A stretch of 33,426 nt of DNA, from contig NZ_FOOW01000025.1 in the NCBI RefSeq assembly GCF_900113305.1, forward strand, positions 1-33,426, in the 5' to 3' direction. The notes beneath the pieces are model-generated. The model did no database searches. It saw nothing but the letters and a program-made list of their open reading frames with translations, and was not told the DNA's origin. The stretch is from Prevotella sp. KH2C16 (GTDB lineage: Bacteria > Bacteroidota > Bacteroidia > Bacteroidales > Bacteroidaceae). The translations under genes were made by a program, and so were the position numbers. Below, piece by piece: positions 1 to 6,782 of this stretch (position 1 is the first letter of the stretch; every line of letters starts with the position of its first letter).

Positions 1-229
1 TAACCTGACGGCTTTCTGTGAAACCATTAGGCTTAAGGTCATGCCACTCTTCTTCACGAGCGTCATTCTCGTCAAGATAGATATGGAGAAGGACACGCTC
101 ATCACTAGTCTCTTCAATAATGCCTGTGTGGTCTTCACGAACGTCTGTCACGTCAAAGAACTCAAGTATACCTTTGGGAAGAAGGTAACTGGCCAGAATC
201 TTGTAATCAAATGCTGTTTGCTTACTCAT
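1..229 (-). CDS. ISAon1-family transposase N-region protein (partial, runs off left edge)
   Basis: Reading the minus strand from an ATG at 229-227 gives 76 residues, beginning MSKQTAFDYKILASYLLP and continuing through a segment with the motif WHDLKPNGFTE. This resembles the small N-terminal ORF that precedes the catalytic ORF in ISAon1-type insertion sequences of Bacteroidota. The gene is cut by the window edge, so the catalytic transposase cannot be seen. A TAACTTTG box (minus strand, 235-242) sits six bases upstream of the ATG, so the element may carry its own promoter. The family call rests on remembered family patterns, not a search; a conserved hypothetical protein is the alternative. 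Confidence 0.7.
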   Translation of the reverse strand, partial: MSKQTAFDYKILASYLLPKGILEFFDVTDVREDHTGIIEETSDERVLLHIYLDENDAREEEWHDLKPNGFTESRQV

Positions 230-234
230 GGGTG

Positions 235-242
235 CAAAGTTA
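235..242 (-). promoter_or_regulatory. -7 box TAACTTTG of the ISAon1-type gene
   Basis: The octamer matches the Bacteroidota sigma-ABfr -7 consensus TAnnTTTG and lies directly upstream of the minus-strand ATG at 229. No TTTG -33 box is seen at normal spacing. Confidence 0.45.
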
Positions 243-554
243 ATGCATCTCATGAACTTTTAAGCATCAAACAAGAAAATATCGGCCTATACTACAAAAT
301 TATGCCACGGATATTTGCAACTGTGCCATTTTAAGTCTTTATTTCAAAATCTTAAGTTTGTTTCCGACAAGGTGCGTTGCACTGCAACATTGCGTTAAGC
401 ATTGGCTTTTCATTGACTTTTTGTTTTGATACAATAATATGAAATGCAACATTTTTTTTGATATTTCCCCTTGCTTTTGGGATTTTTTCACCCTGAAAAC
501 GAATCATTTCATGGTTTTTCTGCCTGATAAGAGCTTAAAATGATTTAATTTTTG

Positions 555-562
555 TATATTTG
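555..562 (+). promoter_or_regulatory. -7 box TATATTTG of the TPR regulator operon
   Basis: This exact TAnnTTTG match lies 41 bases upstream of the ATG chosen at 604. It supports a start downstream of 574, because an ATG at 574 would leave only 11 bases between the box and the start codon. Confidence 0.5.
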
Positions 563-603
563 CAAGTGTCTCTATGATCTTAACAAACGAGGTGGACAAG
601 GAA

Positions 604-2187
604 ATGAAATATATAGTCAAGGCGTTTTTTTTGTTGCTGCCTGGCATATTCCTGATGTTGTTTGGGTGCCAAGGCCACATGGAGGGACAGCTCGGGCGGA
701 TAGACTCATTGCTCGGGCAGGACAATGTGGATGCCGCCTCTATGTATTTGCATACGATACCCTCGACAGACATTGACAGCAAGAAGGATATGGCTTATTA
801 TACCCTTCTGAAGACCGAGATACTCTATCGGATGGATATGCCGGTCAGCAATGATTCCATTGACTACTCTATTTTCTATTACGAGCAGAACGGGCCGAAG
901 GATAAACTGGCAAGAGCCTATTATTATAAAGGTGTAATCCAATGCCTTGACCGTAACAACTCGAAGAATGGAATCATATTGTTGAAGAAAGCAGAGGAGG
1001 CTTCCCGCGGCCTGTCGGACTGGCGGCTGCTGCATAAGATCTATCAAAGTATCTGCTATGTGAATCTCATCAATAAGAATTATGCCACCGCTCTTGTGTA
1101 TTCGAAGTTGGCGCGAGACTTGGGTTACAAGGCGGGGAACAAGCAATGGATAGCCTACAGTCTGACTTATACGGCTAATGCCTATAGCGGCTTGTCTAAT
1201 GTAGACAGCAGTCTGAACTACTTGTTGGAGAGCCTGAAATACTATCATTATCTTAACAGCGAAAACCAGACTGTGCTCCTTGCCAATATAAGCGACTCTT
1301 ACAGGCGGAAGAAAGACTTCCGAAAGGCTGAGGCCTATATCCGAAAGGCCCTGAAAGAGCGTCCCAGCAGTTATTCCTATGCCATCTTGGGCGATATCTA
1401 CATGCAGCGGGGCGAGTATGAGAAAGCCCATGACTATCTGGTTAAGGCCGCCTCTTCTACAGAGGATATTACGCGCGAGAACGCAATGATGAGCCTGTTC
1501 AGGCTGAAGCAGAAGATGGGCGATTACAAGGGAAGTTCCCTGTTGGCCGATACATTATTGGCTTTCAAGGAACAGCAGGAAAAACGATGGTGGCAGAACA
1601 ACATCTATGAGATGCAGAACCGCTATGACCGTGACGAGCGTGAGGAAGCCATTCGCTCCTACCGGTCCTATACCGTAGGTATTATTATCTTCTTCCTGTT
1701 GCTGATGGTAGCATTTGTTTTCTATCATAAATACAAGACCATCAAGGCACGGCGCGACCTTCTGGAGAAACATCTGCTGGTAAGCGAGTATAGTGGGAAG
1801 CTCGACGAGATGAGAGTTTCGCAGTCGGTAGCCCATAAGGAGCTCAATACCCTGAGGCAGCGCATTAACAGCATGAAGGACAAGGAGGTGCAGGTGTTGA
1901 GCAATGGGAAGCTTCTTTATGAGAGCATCAAGGAAGGAGGCAACACCATTCATTGGAGCAGCCAGGACTTTCTGGACTTCCTTGAATACTTCAAGTTGAT
2001 AGACATGGAATCTTTCAATCATCTCGACAGCCTCTATACCAGTTTGTCGCCCAGGCAGTATTTGTATCTCATTGCCGTGGAATATATGGGAAAGAGCGAG
2101 GTTGAGGTGGGTTCCTTGCTGGGGATTAGTGCGAGCAGCGTGCGTTCTCTGAAGAGCCGCATCAAGAGTAAGCGGATAAAAGAATAG
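604..2187 (+). CDS. Membrane-anchored TPR protein with C-terminal HTH (one-component regulator)
   Basis: The protein has 527 residues from the ATG at 604, which is preceded by an AAGGA-like ribosome site. Residues 1-22 form a lipoprotein-like signal (hydrophobic run ending LFGC, Cys22). Residues about 25-340 contain TPR-like helical repeats, for example AYYYKGVIQCLDRN and ILGDIYMQRGEYEKAHDYL. A hydrophobic segment at about 357-378 (VGIIIFFLLLMVAFVF) is followed by a coiled coil and a LuxR/sigma4-like HTH at about 482-527 (VEVGSLLGISASSVRSLKSR). The layout implies a periplasmic sensor and a cytoplasmic DNA-binding tail, a known Bacteroidota form. An upstream ATG at 574 is in frame but would bury the signal peptide. 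The gene ends four bases before the ABC ATPase, suggesting co-transcription. Ligand and targets are unknown. Confidence 0.8.
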   Translation: MKYIVKAFFLLLPGIFLMLFGCQGHMEGQLGRIDSLLGQDNVDAASMYLHTIPSTDIDSKKDMAYYTLLKTEILYRMDMPVSNDSIDYSIFYYEQNGPKDKLARAYYYKGVIQCLDRNNSKNGIILLKKAEEASRGLSDWRLLHKIYQSICYVNLINKNYATALVYSKLARDLGYKAGNKQWIAYSLTYTANAYSGLSNVDSSLNYLLESLKYYHYLNSENQTVLLANISDSYRRKKDFRKAEAYIRKALKERPSSYSYAILGDIYMQRGEYEKAHDYLVKAASSTEDITRENAMMSLFRLKQKMGDYKGSSLLADTLLAFKEQQEKRWWQNNIYEMQNRYDRDEREEAIRSYRSYTVGIIIFFLLLMVAFVFYHKYKTIKARRDLLEKHLLVSEYSGKLDEMRVSQSVAHKELNTLRQRINSMKDKEVQVLSNGKLLYESIKEGGNTIHWSSQDFLDFLEYFKLIDMESFNHLDSLYTSLSPRQYLYLIAVEYMGKSEVEVGSLLGISASSVRSLKSRIKSKRIKE

Positions 2188-2191
2188 GAAC

Positions 2192-2932
2192 ATGGGATAT
2201 GCGGCAGACGGTTTGATAGCCATCCACGATATGGCGATAGGCTATGGAAGGAAGGTGGTGGCGCGGGGACTGCATGTCAGTGTGCCGGCAGGTCGGCTGG
2301 CCTGCCTCGTGGGTGAGAACGGGGTGGGGAAGTCTACCTTGCTCAAGACGATAGCGGGATTTCAGAAACCTCTCTCGGGAAAGCTCTATCTGCAAGGAAG
2401 AGAGGCCGCCGGACTCACCCATGAGGATCACTCCCGCCTCTTGAGCGTGGTGCTCACGCAGAAACCGGAGGTGCAGAATATCACGGTCAGGGAGCTCGTA
2501 GGCCTCGGCCGGTCACCCTATACGGGCTTCTGGGGCTCGCTCACCGATGCCGACAAGGCCATTGTCGACGAGGCTATCCAGCTGGTGGGGATATCGCAGC
2601 TCGGCGGACGGACGGTTTCTACGCTTAGCGACGGCGAACGCCAGAAGGCCATGATAGCCCGTGCCATGGCCCAGCAGACCCCTATCATCCTCCTGGATGA
2701 GCCTACAGCCTTCCTCGACTACCCCGGCAAGGTGGAGATGATGCGACTGCTGCGTCGCATGGCTACGGAAATGCATAAGGTAGTCCTCCTCTCCACGCAC
2801 GACCTGGAGCTGGCCTTGCAATTCGCCGACACTTTATTTTATATAGGGGACGGCAGCCTCCGCGAAATTTCGAAGGCAGAACTATCCGATTATATCGTGA
2901 ATATCACTCAAGGTTCCGGCAAAGGGGCCTGA
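2192..2932 (+). CDS. ABC transporter ATP-binding protein, FecE/BtuD type
   Basis: This 246-residue nucleotide-binding subunit has all core ABC motifs: Walker A GENGVGKST (41-49), signature LSDGERQK (145-152), Walker B ILLDEPT with D169/E170, and the switch His203 in STHD. The spacing and sequence resemble ATPases that power uptake of iron-siderophore, haem or cobalamin (FecCDE/BtuCD class). No permease or binding-protein gene is adjacent, so its membrane partner must be encoded elsewhere, or it acts alone after rearrangement. It starts four bases after the TPR regulator and is likely in the same transcript. Its last 51 bases overlap the 3' end of the convergent pfkB gene, so the two transcripts would be complementary at their ends. 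Confidence 0.9.
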   Translation: MGYAADGLIAIHDMAIGYGRKVVARGLHVSVPAGRLACLVGENGVGKSTLLKTIAGFQKPLSGKLYLQGREAAGLTHEDHSRLLSVVLTQKPEVQNITVRELVGLGRSPYTGFWGSLTDADKAIVDEAIQLVGISQLGGRTVSTLSDGERQKAMIARAMAQQTPIILLDEPTAFLDYPGKVEMMRLLRRMATEMHKVVLLSTHDLELALQFADTLFYIGDGSLREISKAELSDYIVNITQGSGKGA

Positions 2933-3751
2933 ATGTTCCAGTTTCCTGGTGCACATGGCTGCGGCAAATTTCCCGGCCTCCAGCGGGGTCATTCCCTGCA
3001 TGCGGCAGTAGAGATAGCCGCATGCATAGGTGTCTCCGCATCCCGTCGCGTCTATTAAAGCGCGTGGCGCATAGGCCGGAATTTCATGAAATACGCCGTC
3101 TTTCAAGATGAGGGAACCCTCGCTTCCAAAGGTGAGGAGCACTTCGCGGATGCCGTATCCAGCCAGTTCCCGGGCCACGGAGCGGGGATCGGTGAGCAGG
3201 CTGACGGTCGCCATCTCGTATTGGTTCAACTTCACGATGTCCGTGAGGCGGAGCACGGCCTCTTTTTCTTTCCATTCCGCCGCGACGACTTTCTTCTCCC
3301 TTACCTCGCGCAGATAACCCTGAATATCGATGGAGACAAGTGCTTTAGCCTTCAGGGTCCTCACTACTTCCGTAGGGAAATCTCCTTTCAGCAGCGGACC
3401 AAGATGGAACACCCGCGCCTCGAGCGGTCTCACTTCCTCGAGGGTGAAGCCATCGGCCTCGGCGAGCACCCTCTGCGTGCGGTGGTTGGCATTCTCTCCG
3501 TACTTGTTTTCAAAGCAAACCGTCTTGCGACTATGGCTTGCGACGACCTCGATACCCGCCTTGCGCATTTTCCCCACTTCGCCGAGAGCGTCGTCGCCCA
3601 CCTTTGTAACAAGTTCAAACGACACCGTCTTGGGCAGCCTGTTGATGCCGTAGGCGAAATAGAAGGCCGTCCCGCCCGCCATGTCTACCGTCCTTCGGGG
3701 GGTGATGATGCGGTCGTGGGTGATGTGTCCGATACAGCAAATATCCTTCAT
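2882..3751 (-). CDS. PfkB-family carbohydrate kinase
   Basis: This 289-residue ribokinase-fold protein starts MKDICCIGHITHDRI. It carries the GG motif of the sugar-binding region near residue 26 (DMAGGTAFYFAYGI) and the C-terminal PfkB signature DATGCGDTYACGYL, where D240 is the expected catalytic base. The usual GAGD appears here as GCGD. It should phosphorylate a sugar or sugar-like alcohol with ATP in the cytoplasm; the substrate cannot be assigned. It stands alone, with a TAACTTTG box (3768-3775) upstream of its ATG and the phased repeat array further upstream. The 3' end overlaps the convergent ABC ATPase gene by 51 bp. Confidence 0.9.
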   Translation of the reverse strand: MKDICCIGHITHDRIITPRRTVDMAGGTAFYFAYGINRLPKTVSFELVTKVGDDALGEVGKMRKAGIEVVASHSRKTVCFENKYGENANHRTQRVLAEADGFTLEEVRPLEARVFHLGPLLKGDFPTEVVRTLKAKALVSIDIQGYLREVREKKVVAAEWKEKEAVLRLTDIVKLNQYEMATVSLLTDPRSVARELAGYGIREVLLTFGSEGSLILKDGVFHEIPAYAPRALIDATGCGDTYACGYLYCRMQGMTPLEAGKFAAAMCTRKLEHSGPFAGTLSDIHDIIG

Positions 3752-3767
3752 CTCTTTTGATTTTTGC

Positions 3768-3775
3768 CAAAGTTA
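3768..3775 (-). promoter_or_regulatory. -7 box TAACTTTG upstream of pfkB gene
   Basis: A minus-strand TAnnTTTG match 16 bases upstream of the start codon at 3751, the usual placement for a Bacteroidota housekeeping promoter. Confidence 0.55.
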
Positions 3776-3856
3776 GTAAGATTTTTTCAGACGGCCAAAA
3801 TCTATGGGTTCTTTTGTCGTTCATGGAAAGAAAAGCCGCTTGCGGCAAACTGGAAA

Positions 3857-3944
3857 GTAAAAGGCGGCTATTTGTCTTCCTTTTAGCGGTTAAAAGCCTT
3901 CCTTTTAACGGCCTTTTACTCGCCTTTTAGCCGCCTTTTACTTC
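3857..3944. repeat. Phased 11-bp repeat array (CCTTTTAnnnn units)
   Basis: The heptamer CCTTTTA begins at 3879, 3901, 3912, 3923 and 3934, always a multiple of 11 bases apart. Inverted units TAAAAGG and TAAAAGC begin at 3858 and 3891, 33 bases apart. The outer arms form a perfect 15-bp inverted repeat, AGTAAAAGGCGGCTA at 3856-3870 with its complement at 3928-3942. The array lies between the 3' end of the downstream AraC gene and the promoter of pfkB, both on the minus strand. The 11-bp step places every unit on one face of the helix. Possible roles are protein binding, a read-through barrier, or a dispersed genomic repeat. Confidence 0.75.
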
Positions 3945-3974
3945 TGATTTCGTAACGAATTGATTTACAAGGGG

Positions 3975-4841
3975 TTAATTTCTATACTCCTGAGTGCTTA
4001 CTCCCGTAACCTTCTTGAATAGGGAATGGAAGCACTCCAAGGATTTGAAGCCGAGCTTTTGTGAGATTTTTTCATCGTCGTCCGTTGCCATCCACCGCTT
4101 GGCCATTTCTATTCTGCGCAGCTGGAAGTAACAGTCAAACTCCTTGCCGGTGGCATGTTTGAGCAGGTCGTTCAGATAAGCCGTCGATATGTCCATAGGT
4201 TCGGTGAACATTGAGGCGCACGGTTTGCCCTCGTCTTGTATTCGTCCGCTCCGCAGGTATTCGTCCACGGCCTCCCTGAACTGAGTCAATATTCCCTCGG
4301 AAGTAATCTCACGGGTGATGAACTGTCGCTGATAAAACCGTTGGCAATAGTGCAGGAGCAGCGTAATGAGGTCGCACAGGATGGGTGCGGTGAGCGAGTC
4401 GATGCCCCATTCGAGCTCCCTGCCTATCTCGTCGATGCAGCATTCGACGGCTTTCCGTTCCTTGCAGGAAATGTGGAGGGACTCATCCAGTCGGTAACGG
4501 AAGAAGTTGAAGTTCCCGATCTGTTGTCCCAAGGGGGTGCCGCAGAACAGGTCGGGGTGGAATATCAGCAGTTTCCCTTTGTGCTCGCAGAGGTTGTCTT
4601 TCTCAAGGTCGATAGTCTTTTCGGGTGATCGGAAGAGCAGCGTGGCATCGGAGAAGTCGCAGGACTGGCGCCCAAACCTTCTTTCGTCGGCTCCGTTGCG
4701 CTGTAGCAAGACGGCATAGCTGTCGAGCCTTATCGCCTCTTCCTTGCATTCCGCGGAGAGGTCGATGAGGCTCGCCAGAGGGTGCAAGGTCTTCTCGTCG
4801 AAGAGCTTGTTGCAGGCACAGATGTTGACAGGGTCTTTCAT
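3975..4841 (-). CDS. AraC-family transcriptional regulator (second of a tandem pair)
   Basis: The protein has 288 residues from the ATG at 4841, which overlaps the stop of the upstream AraC gene as ATGA. The reading frame stays open further upstream to 5069, but that part is a shadow of the first AraC gene. An N-terminal sensing half (about 1-175) contains LLIFHPDLFCGTPLGQQI, parallel to LLFHPDLIKGTSLGKDI in its neighbour. The C-terminal AraC domain (about 190-288) has two HTH units, the second with KISQKLGFKSLECFHSLFKK. It is more diverged than its neighbour: the segment between the two HTH units is shorter and the usual final GMSPSQYR reads GVSTQEYR. The overlap suggests translational coupling and perhaps a heteromeric regulator. 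Effector unknown. Confidence 0.85.
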   Translation of the reverse strand: MKDPVNICACNKLFDEKTLHPLASLIDLSAECKEEAIRLDSYAVLLQRNGADERRFGRQSCDFSDATLLFRSPEKTIDLEKDNLCEHKGKLLIFHPDLFCGTPLGQQIGNFNFFRYRLDESLHISCKERKAVECCIDEIGRELEWGIDSLTAPILCDLITLLLHYCQRFYQRQFITREITSEGILTQFREAVDEYLRSGRIQDEGKPCASMFTEPMDISTAYLNDLLKHATGKEFDCYFQLRRIEMAKRWMATDDDEKISQKLGFKSLECFHSLFKKVTGVSTQEYRN

Positions 4842-5743
4842 GATTTGCGATACTGGCTGGGACTCATGCCTACATTGCGCTTGAAATAGCGATTGAAGTG
4901 CTGACTGTATTGGAATCCGAGCTGATAGGCGATTTCGCTGATGGTCTTCTCCGTACCCAGCAGTTCCTCCTTGGCCAGGTCGATGATCTTTGCCTGGATG
5001 TGTTCCTGTGGTGTCATGCCCGTCTCCTTCTTTATCAGGTCGCCGAAGTAGTTGGGTGAAAGAAAACACCGTTCGGCAAAATACTTCACCGTGGGGAGCC
5101 CTTTCGCGTCGGAATCAGTATTCTCGAAGTAGGTGTTGAGCAGTTCTTCAAATCTCTCGAGCACATCTTTGTTGGCCGCCTTGCGGGTGATGAACTGCCG
5201 CTCATAGAAGCGCAGGCAGTAGTCGAGCAATAATTCTATGTTGCGACAAATGAGTCTCCTGCTGTGGCTGTCTATCGGATGTTCCAGCTCCTGCTGTATT
5301 TTCAGGATGCAGTCCTTGAAGATTTCCTTCTCGTCTTCATTCAGGTGCAGGGCTTCCCGCGAGGAATATGAGAAGAAGCGGTATTGCTTGATGTCTTTTC
5401 CCAGCGATGTTCCCTTGATGAGGTCGGGATGAAAAAGCAGTCCGATGGCATCAGGTTGCACATTGAGATGCGGCTTGATCGTTACCACCTGACCTGGCGC
5501 AAAGCTGGTTACGGTGCCTTCCTGATAGTCGTAAGGCTGCCGCCCGTAGGTGATGTCGCCGCACAGGGCCTGCTTCAGGAAGATGGCGTAAACCCCGTAA
5601 TGATAGGTAATCGTGGTACTTAGGTCCACGGTGGGACGGGCTTTCGCCATCTCTGCGATTGACACGAGCGGGTGTCGTGTCTCTATGCCGAATGTCTTGT
5701 TATAGGCATCAATGGTGTTAATGTTGATAATCTGGTCTGCCAT
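4838..5743 (-). CDS. AraC-family transcriptional regulator (first of a tandem pair)
   Basis: The protein has 301 residues from the ATG at 5743 (MADQIININTIDAY). An in-frame TTG-type extension to 5800 would run across the promoter box at 5771-5778 and is rejected. The N-terminal half is a cupin-like effector region (HYGVYAIFLKQALCGDITYG, LLFHPDLIKGTSLG). The C-terminal half is a typical AraC DNA-binding domain, with TISEIAYQLGFQYSQHFNRY and the closing GMSPSQYR. It is divergent from the pyridoxamine kinase/transporter pair across a 220-bp region, so those genes are natural candidate targets. That link is inferred from position only. Confidence 0.9.
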   Translation of the reverse strand: MADQIININTIDAYNKTFGIETRHPLVSIAEMAKARPTVDLSTTITYHYGVYAIFLKQALCGDITYGRQPYDYQEGTVTSFAPGQVVTIKPHLNVQPDAIGLLFHPDLIKGTSLGKDIKQYRFFSYSSREALHLNEDEKEIFKDCILKIQQELEHPIDSHSRRLICRNIELLLDYCLRFYERQFITRKAANKDVLERFEELLNTYFENTDSDAKGLPTVKYFAERCFLSPNYFGDLIKKETGMTPQEHIQAKIIDLAKEELLGTEKTISEIAYQLGFQYSQHFNRYFKRNVGMSPSQYRKS

Positions 5744-5770
5744 ATTCGATTCTTTATCGTGATTCTGGGG

Positions 5771-5778
5771 CAAAGATA
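5771..5778 (-). promoter_or_regulatory. -7 box TATCTTTG of the AraC pair
   Basis: A minus-strand TAnnTTTG match 27 bases upstream of the ATG at 5743. It fixes the likely start of the first AraC gene, because the longer reading frame would include the promoter. Confidence 0.55.
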
Positions 5779-5932
5779 TATAAAAAACCTGAAACAGCAA
5801 TGACCCGGATTACGGATAAATAAAACTTCTTTACCTTTAATCCTGCGTCGCCGTGGAGGGAGGTGGAAGTGCACAGGTCCTTGATATTTGCTAATTTACT
5901 TTCATTTCCTGCTTTGTTTCGGAAAAATAGAC

Positions 5933-5940
5933 TACCTTTG
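5933..5940 (+). promoter_or_regulatory. -7 box TACCTTTG of the pyridoxamine kinase operon
   Basis: A plus-strand TAnnTTTG match 23 bases upstream of the ATG at 5964, with TTTG at 5913-5916 as a possible -33 element 16 bases further up. Between the box and the gene lies a five-codon ATG frame (5950-5967) whose TGA overlaps the gene's ATG. Confidence 0.55.
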
Positions 5941-5963
5941 CATCTGAAAATGAATGCAAGTGC

Positions 5964-6782
5964 ATGAGCAAGAAACAGATTCTTCTTATCAACGACATGG
6001 CCGGTTACGGCAAGGTGGCCACGGCGGCGATGCTCCCGATACTGTCTTATTTCGGCCATCCCACCTATAACCTGCCTACCGCCTTGGTTTCGAATACGCT
6101 GGATTACGGCAAATTCAACATACTGGACACCACGGAGTATATCAAGGGAGTCTTCCCCGTGTGGAGGGAACTGGGCTTCAGCTTCGATGCCATCGCCACG
6201 GGCTTCATCGCCTCGGAGTATCAGGCGGGCATCATCTCGCGCTATTGCATGGAGCAGGCCGCGAGAGGAACCACGATATTCGTCGACCCTATCATGGGCG
6301 ACGAGGGGAAACTCTATAACGGTGTTACTGAGGCCACCATCAAGAGTATGCGTGAAATGCTCTCCGTGGCGCATCTCTGCTACCCCAATTACACGGAAGC
6401 CTGCTATCTCACGGGGCGCCAGTATCGTGCAGAAGGGGTAACGCCTGACGAGGCCAGGAACCTTCTCGACCATCTTCGGAAGATTGGCTCCAGGTCGGTG
6501 CTGATTACCAGTATCCCGGTCGGCGGTCAGCCTTCGGTGGTGGGTTATAACCATCTTGAGGAGGAGTATTTCATACTTCCCTATACGGAAATCCCCGTCC
6601 ACTTCCCCGGAACGGGCGATATCTTCTCTGCGGTGTTGGTAGGCCATCTGCTCGACGGCGAGCGTCTGGAGCCAAGCACGCAGGCAGCCATGGATGCCGT
6701 GTACAAGCTCATTGACCTGAACAAGGACAACGAGGACAAGAACAGAGGGATACCTCTGGAAAAATACTTGAATATTCTGTAA
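5964..6782 (+). CDS. Pyridoxamine/pyridoxal kinase (PdxK/PdxY-like)
   Basis: This 272-residue ribokinase-superfamily enzyme begins MSKKQILLINDMAGYGK. It has the family's VDPIMGDEGKLY segment (near 109-120), the nucleotide-binding ITSIPVGG strand and the anion-hole/catalytic motif GTGDIFSAVLVG, with D219 as the probable base. It should phosphorylate pyridoxal, pyridoxamine or pyridoxine to the 5'-phosphate vitamer in the cytoplasm. A hydroxymethylpyrimidine kinase role is possible but less likely, because the sequence follows the B6-kinase pattern. Its stop codon abuts the ATG of the following transporter with no gap, so the two are almost certainly one operon. The AraC pair is divergent. Confidence 0.87.
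   Translation: MSKKQILLINDMAGYGKVATAAMLPILSYFGHPTYNLPTALVSNTLDYGKFNILDTTEYIKGVFPVWRELGFSFDAIATGFIASEYQAGIISRYCMEQAARGTTIFVDPIMGDEGKLYNGVTEATIKSMREMLSVAHLCYPNYTEACYLTGRQYRAEGVTPDEARNLLDHLRKIGSRSVLITSIPVGGQPSVVGYNHLEEEYFILPYTEIPVHFPGTGDIFSAVLVGHLLDGERLEPSTQAAMDAVYKLIDLNKDNEDKNRGIPLEKYLNIL

Larger units (their letters stand above)
230..603. other. AT-rich intergenic stretch between IS 5' end and TPR regulator
   Basis: No convincing gene is present. It should contain the outer end of the left insertion element, but no terminal inverted repeat can be assigned because the other end is outside the window. It holds a 13-bp palindrome GTTGCACTGCAAC at 376-388 and a nine-base direct repeat TGCAACATT at 383-391 and 445-453. 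It also carries the -7 box of the next gene at 555-562. The palindrome could be an operator or part of the IS end; neither can be decided from sequence alone. Confidence 0.4.

Noticed and set aside
574..603. Upstream ATG extending the TPR regulator by ten residues
   Set aside because: It sits 11 bases after the -7 box and would place polar residues before a clear lipoprotein signal; the ATG at 604 has a better ribosome site.
4842..5069. N-terminal extension of the second AraC protein to 364 residues
   Set aside because: The extension is an out-of-frame shadow of the first AraC gene; the ATGA overlap at 4838-4841 gives the natural start and matches the paralogue's length.
5754..6647. Long minus-strand frame of 297 codons
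   Set aside because: It is antisense to the pyridoxamine kinase and crosses both divergent promoters; the product has no recognisable motif.
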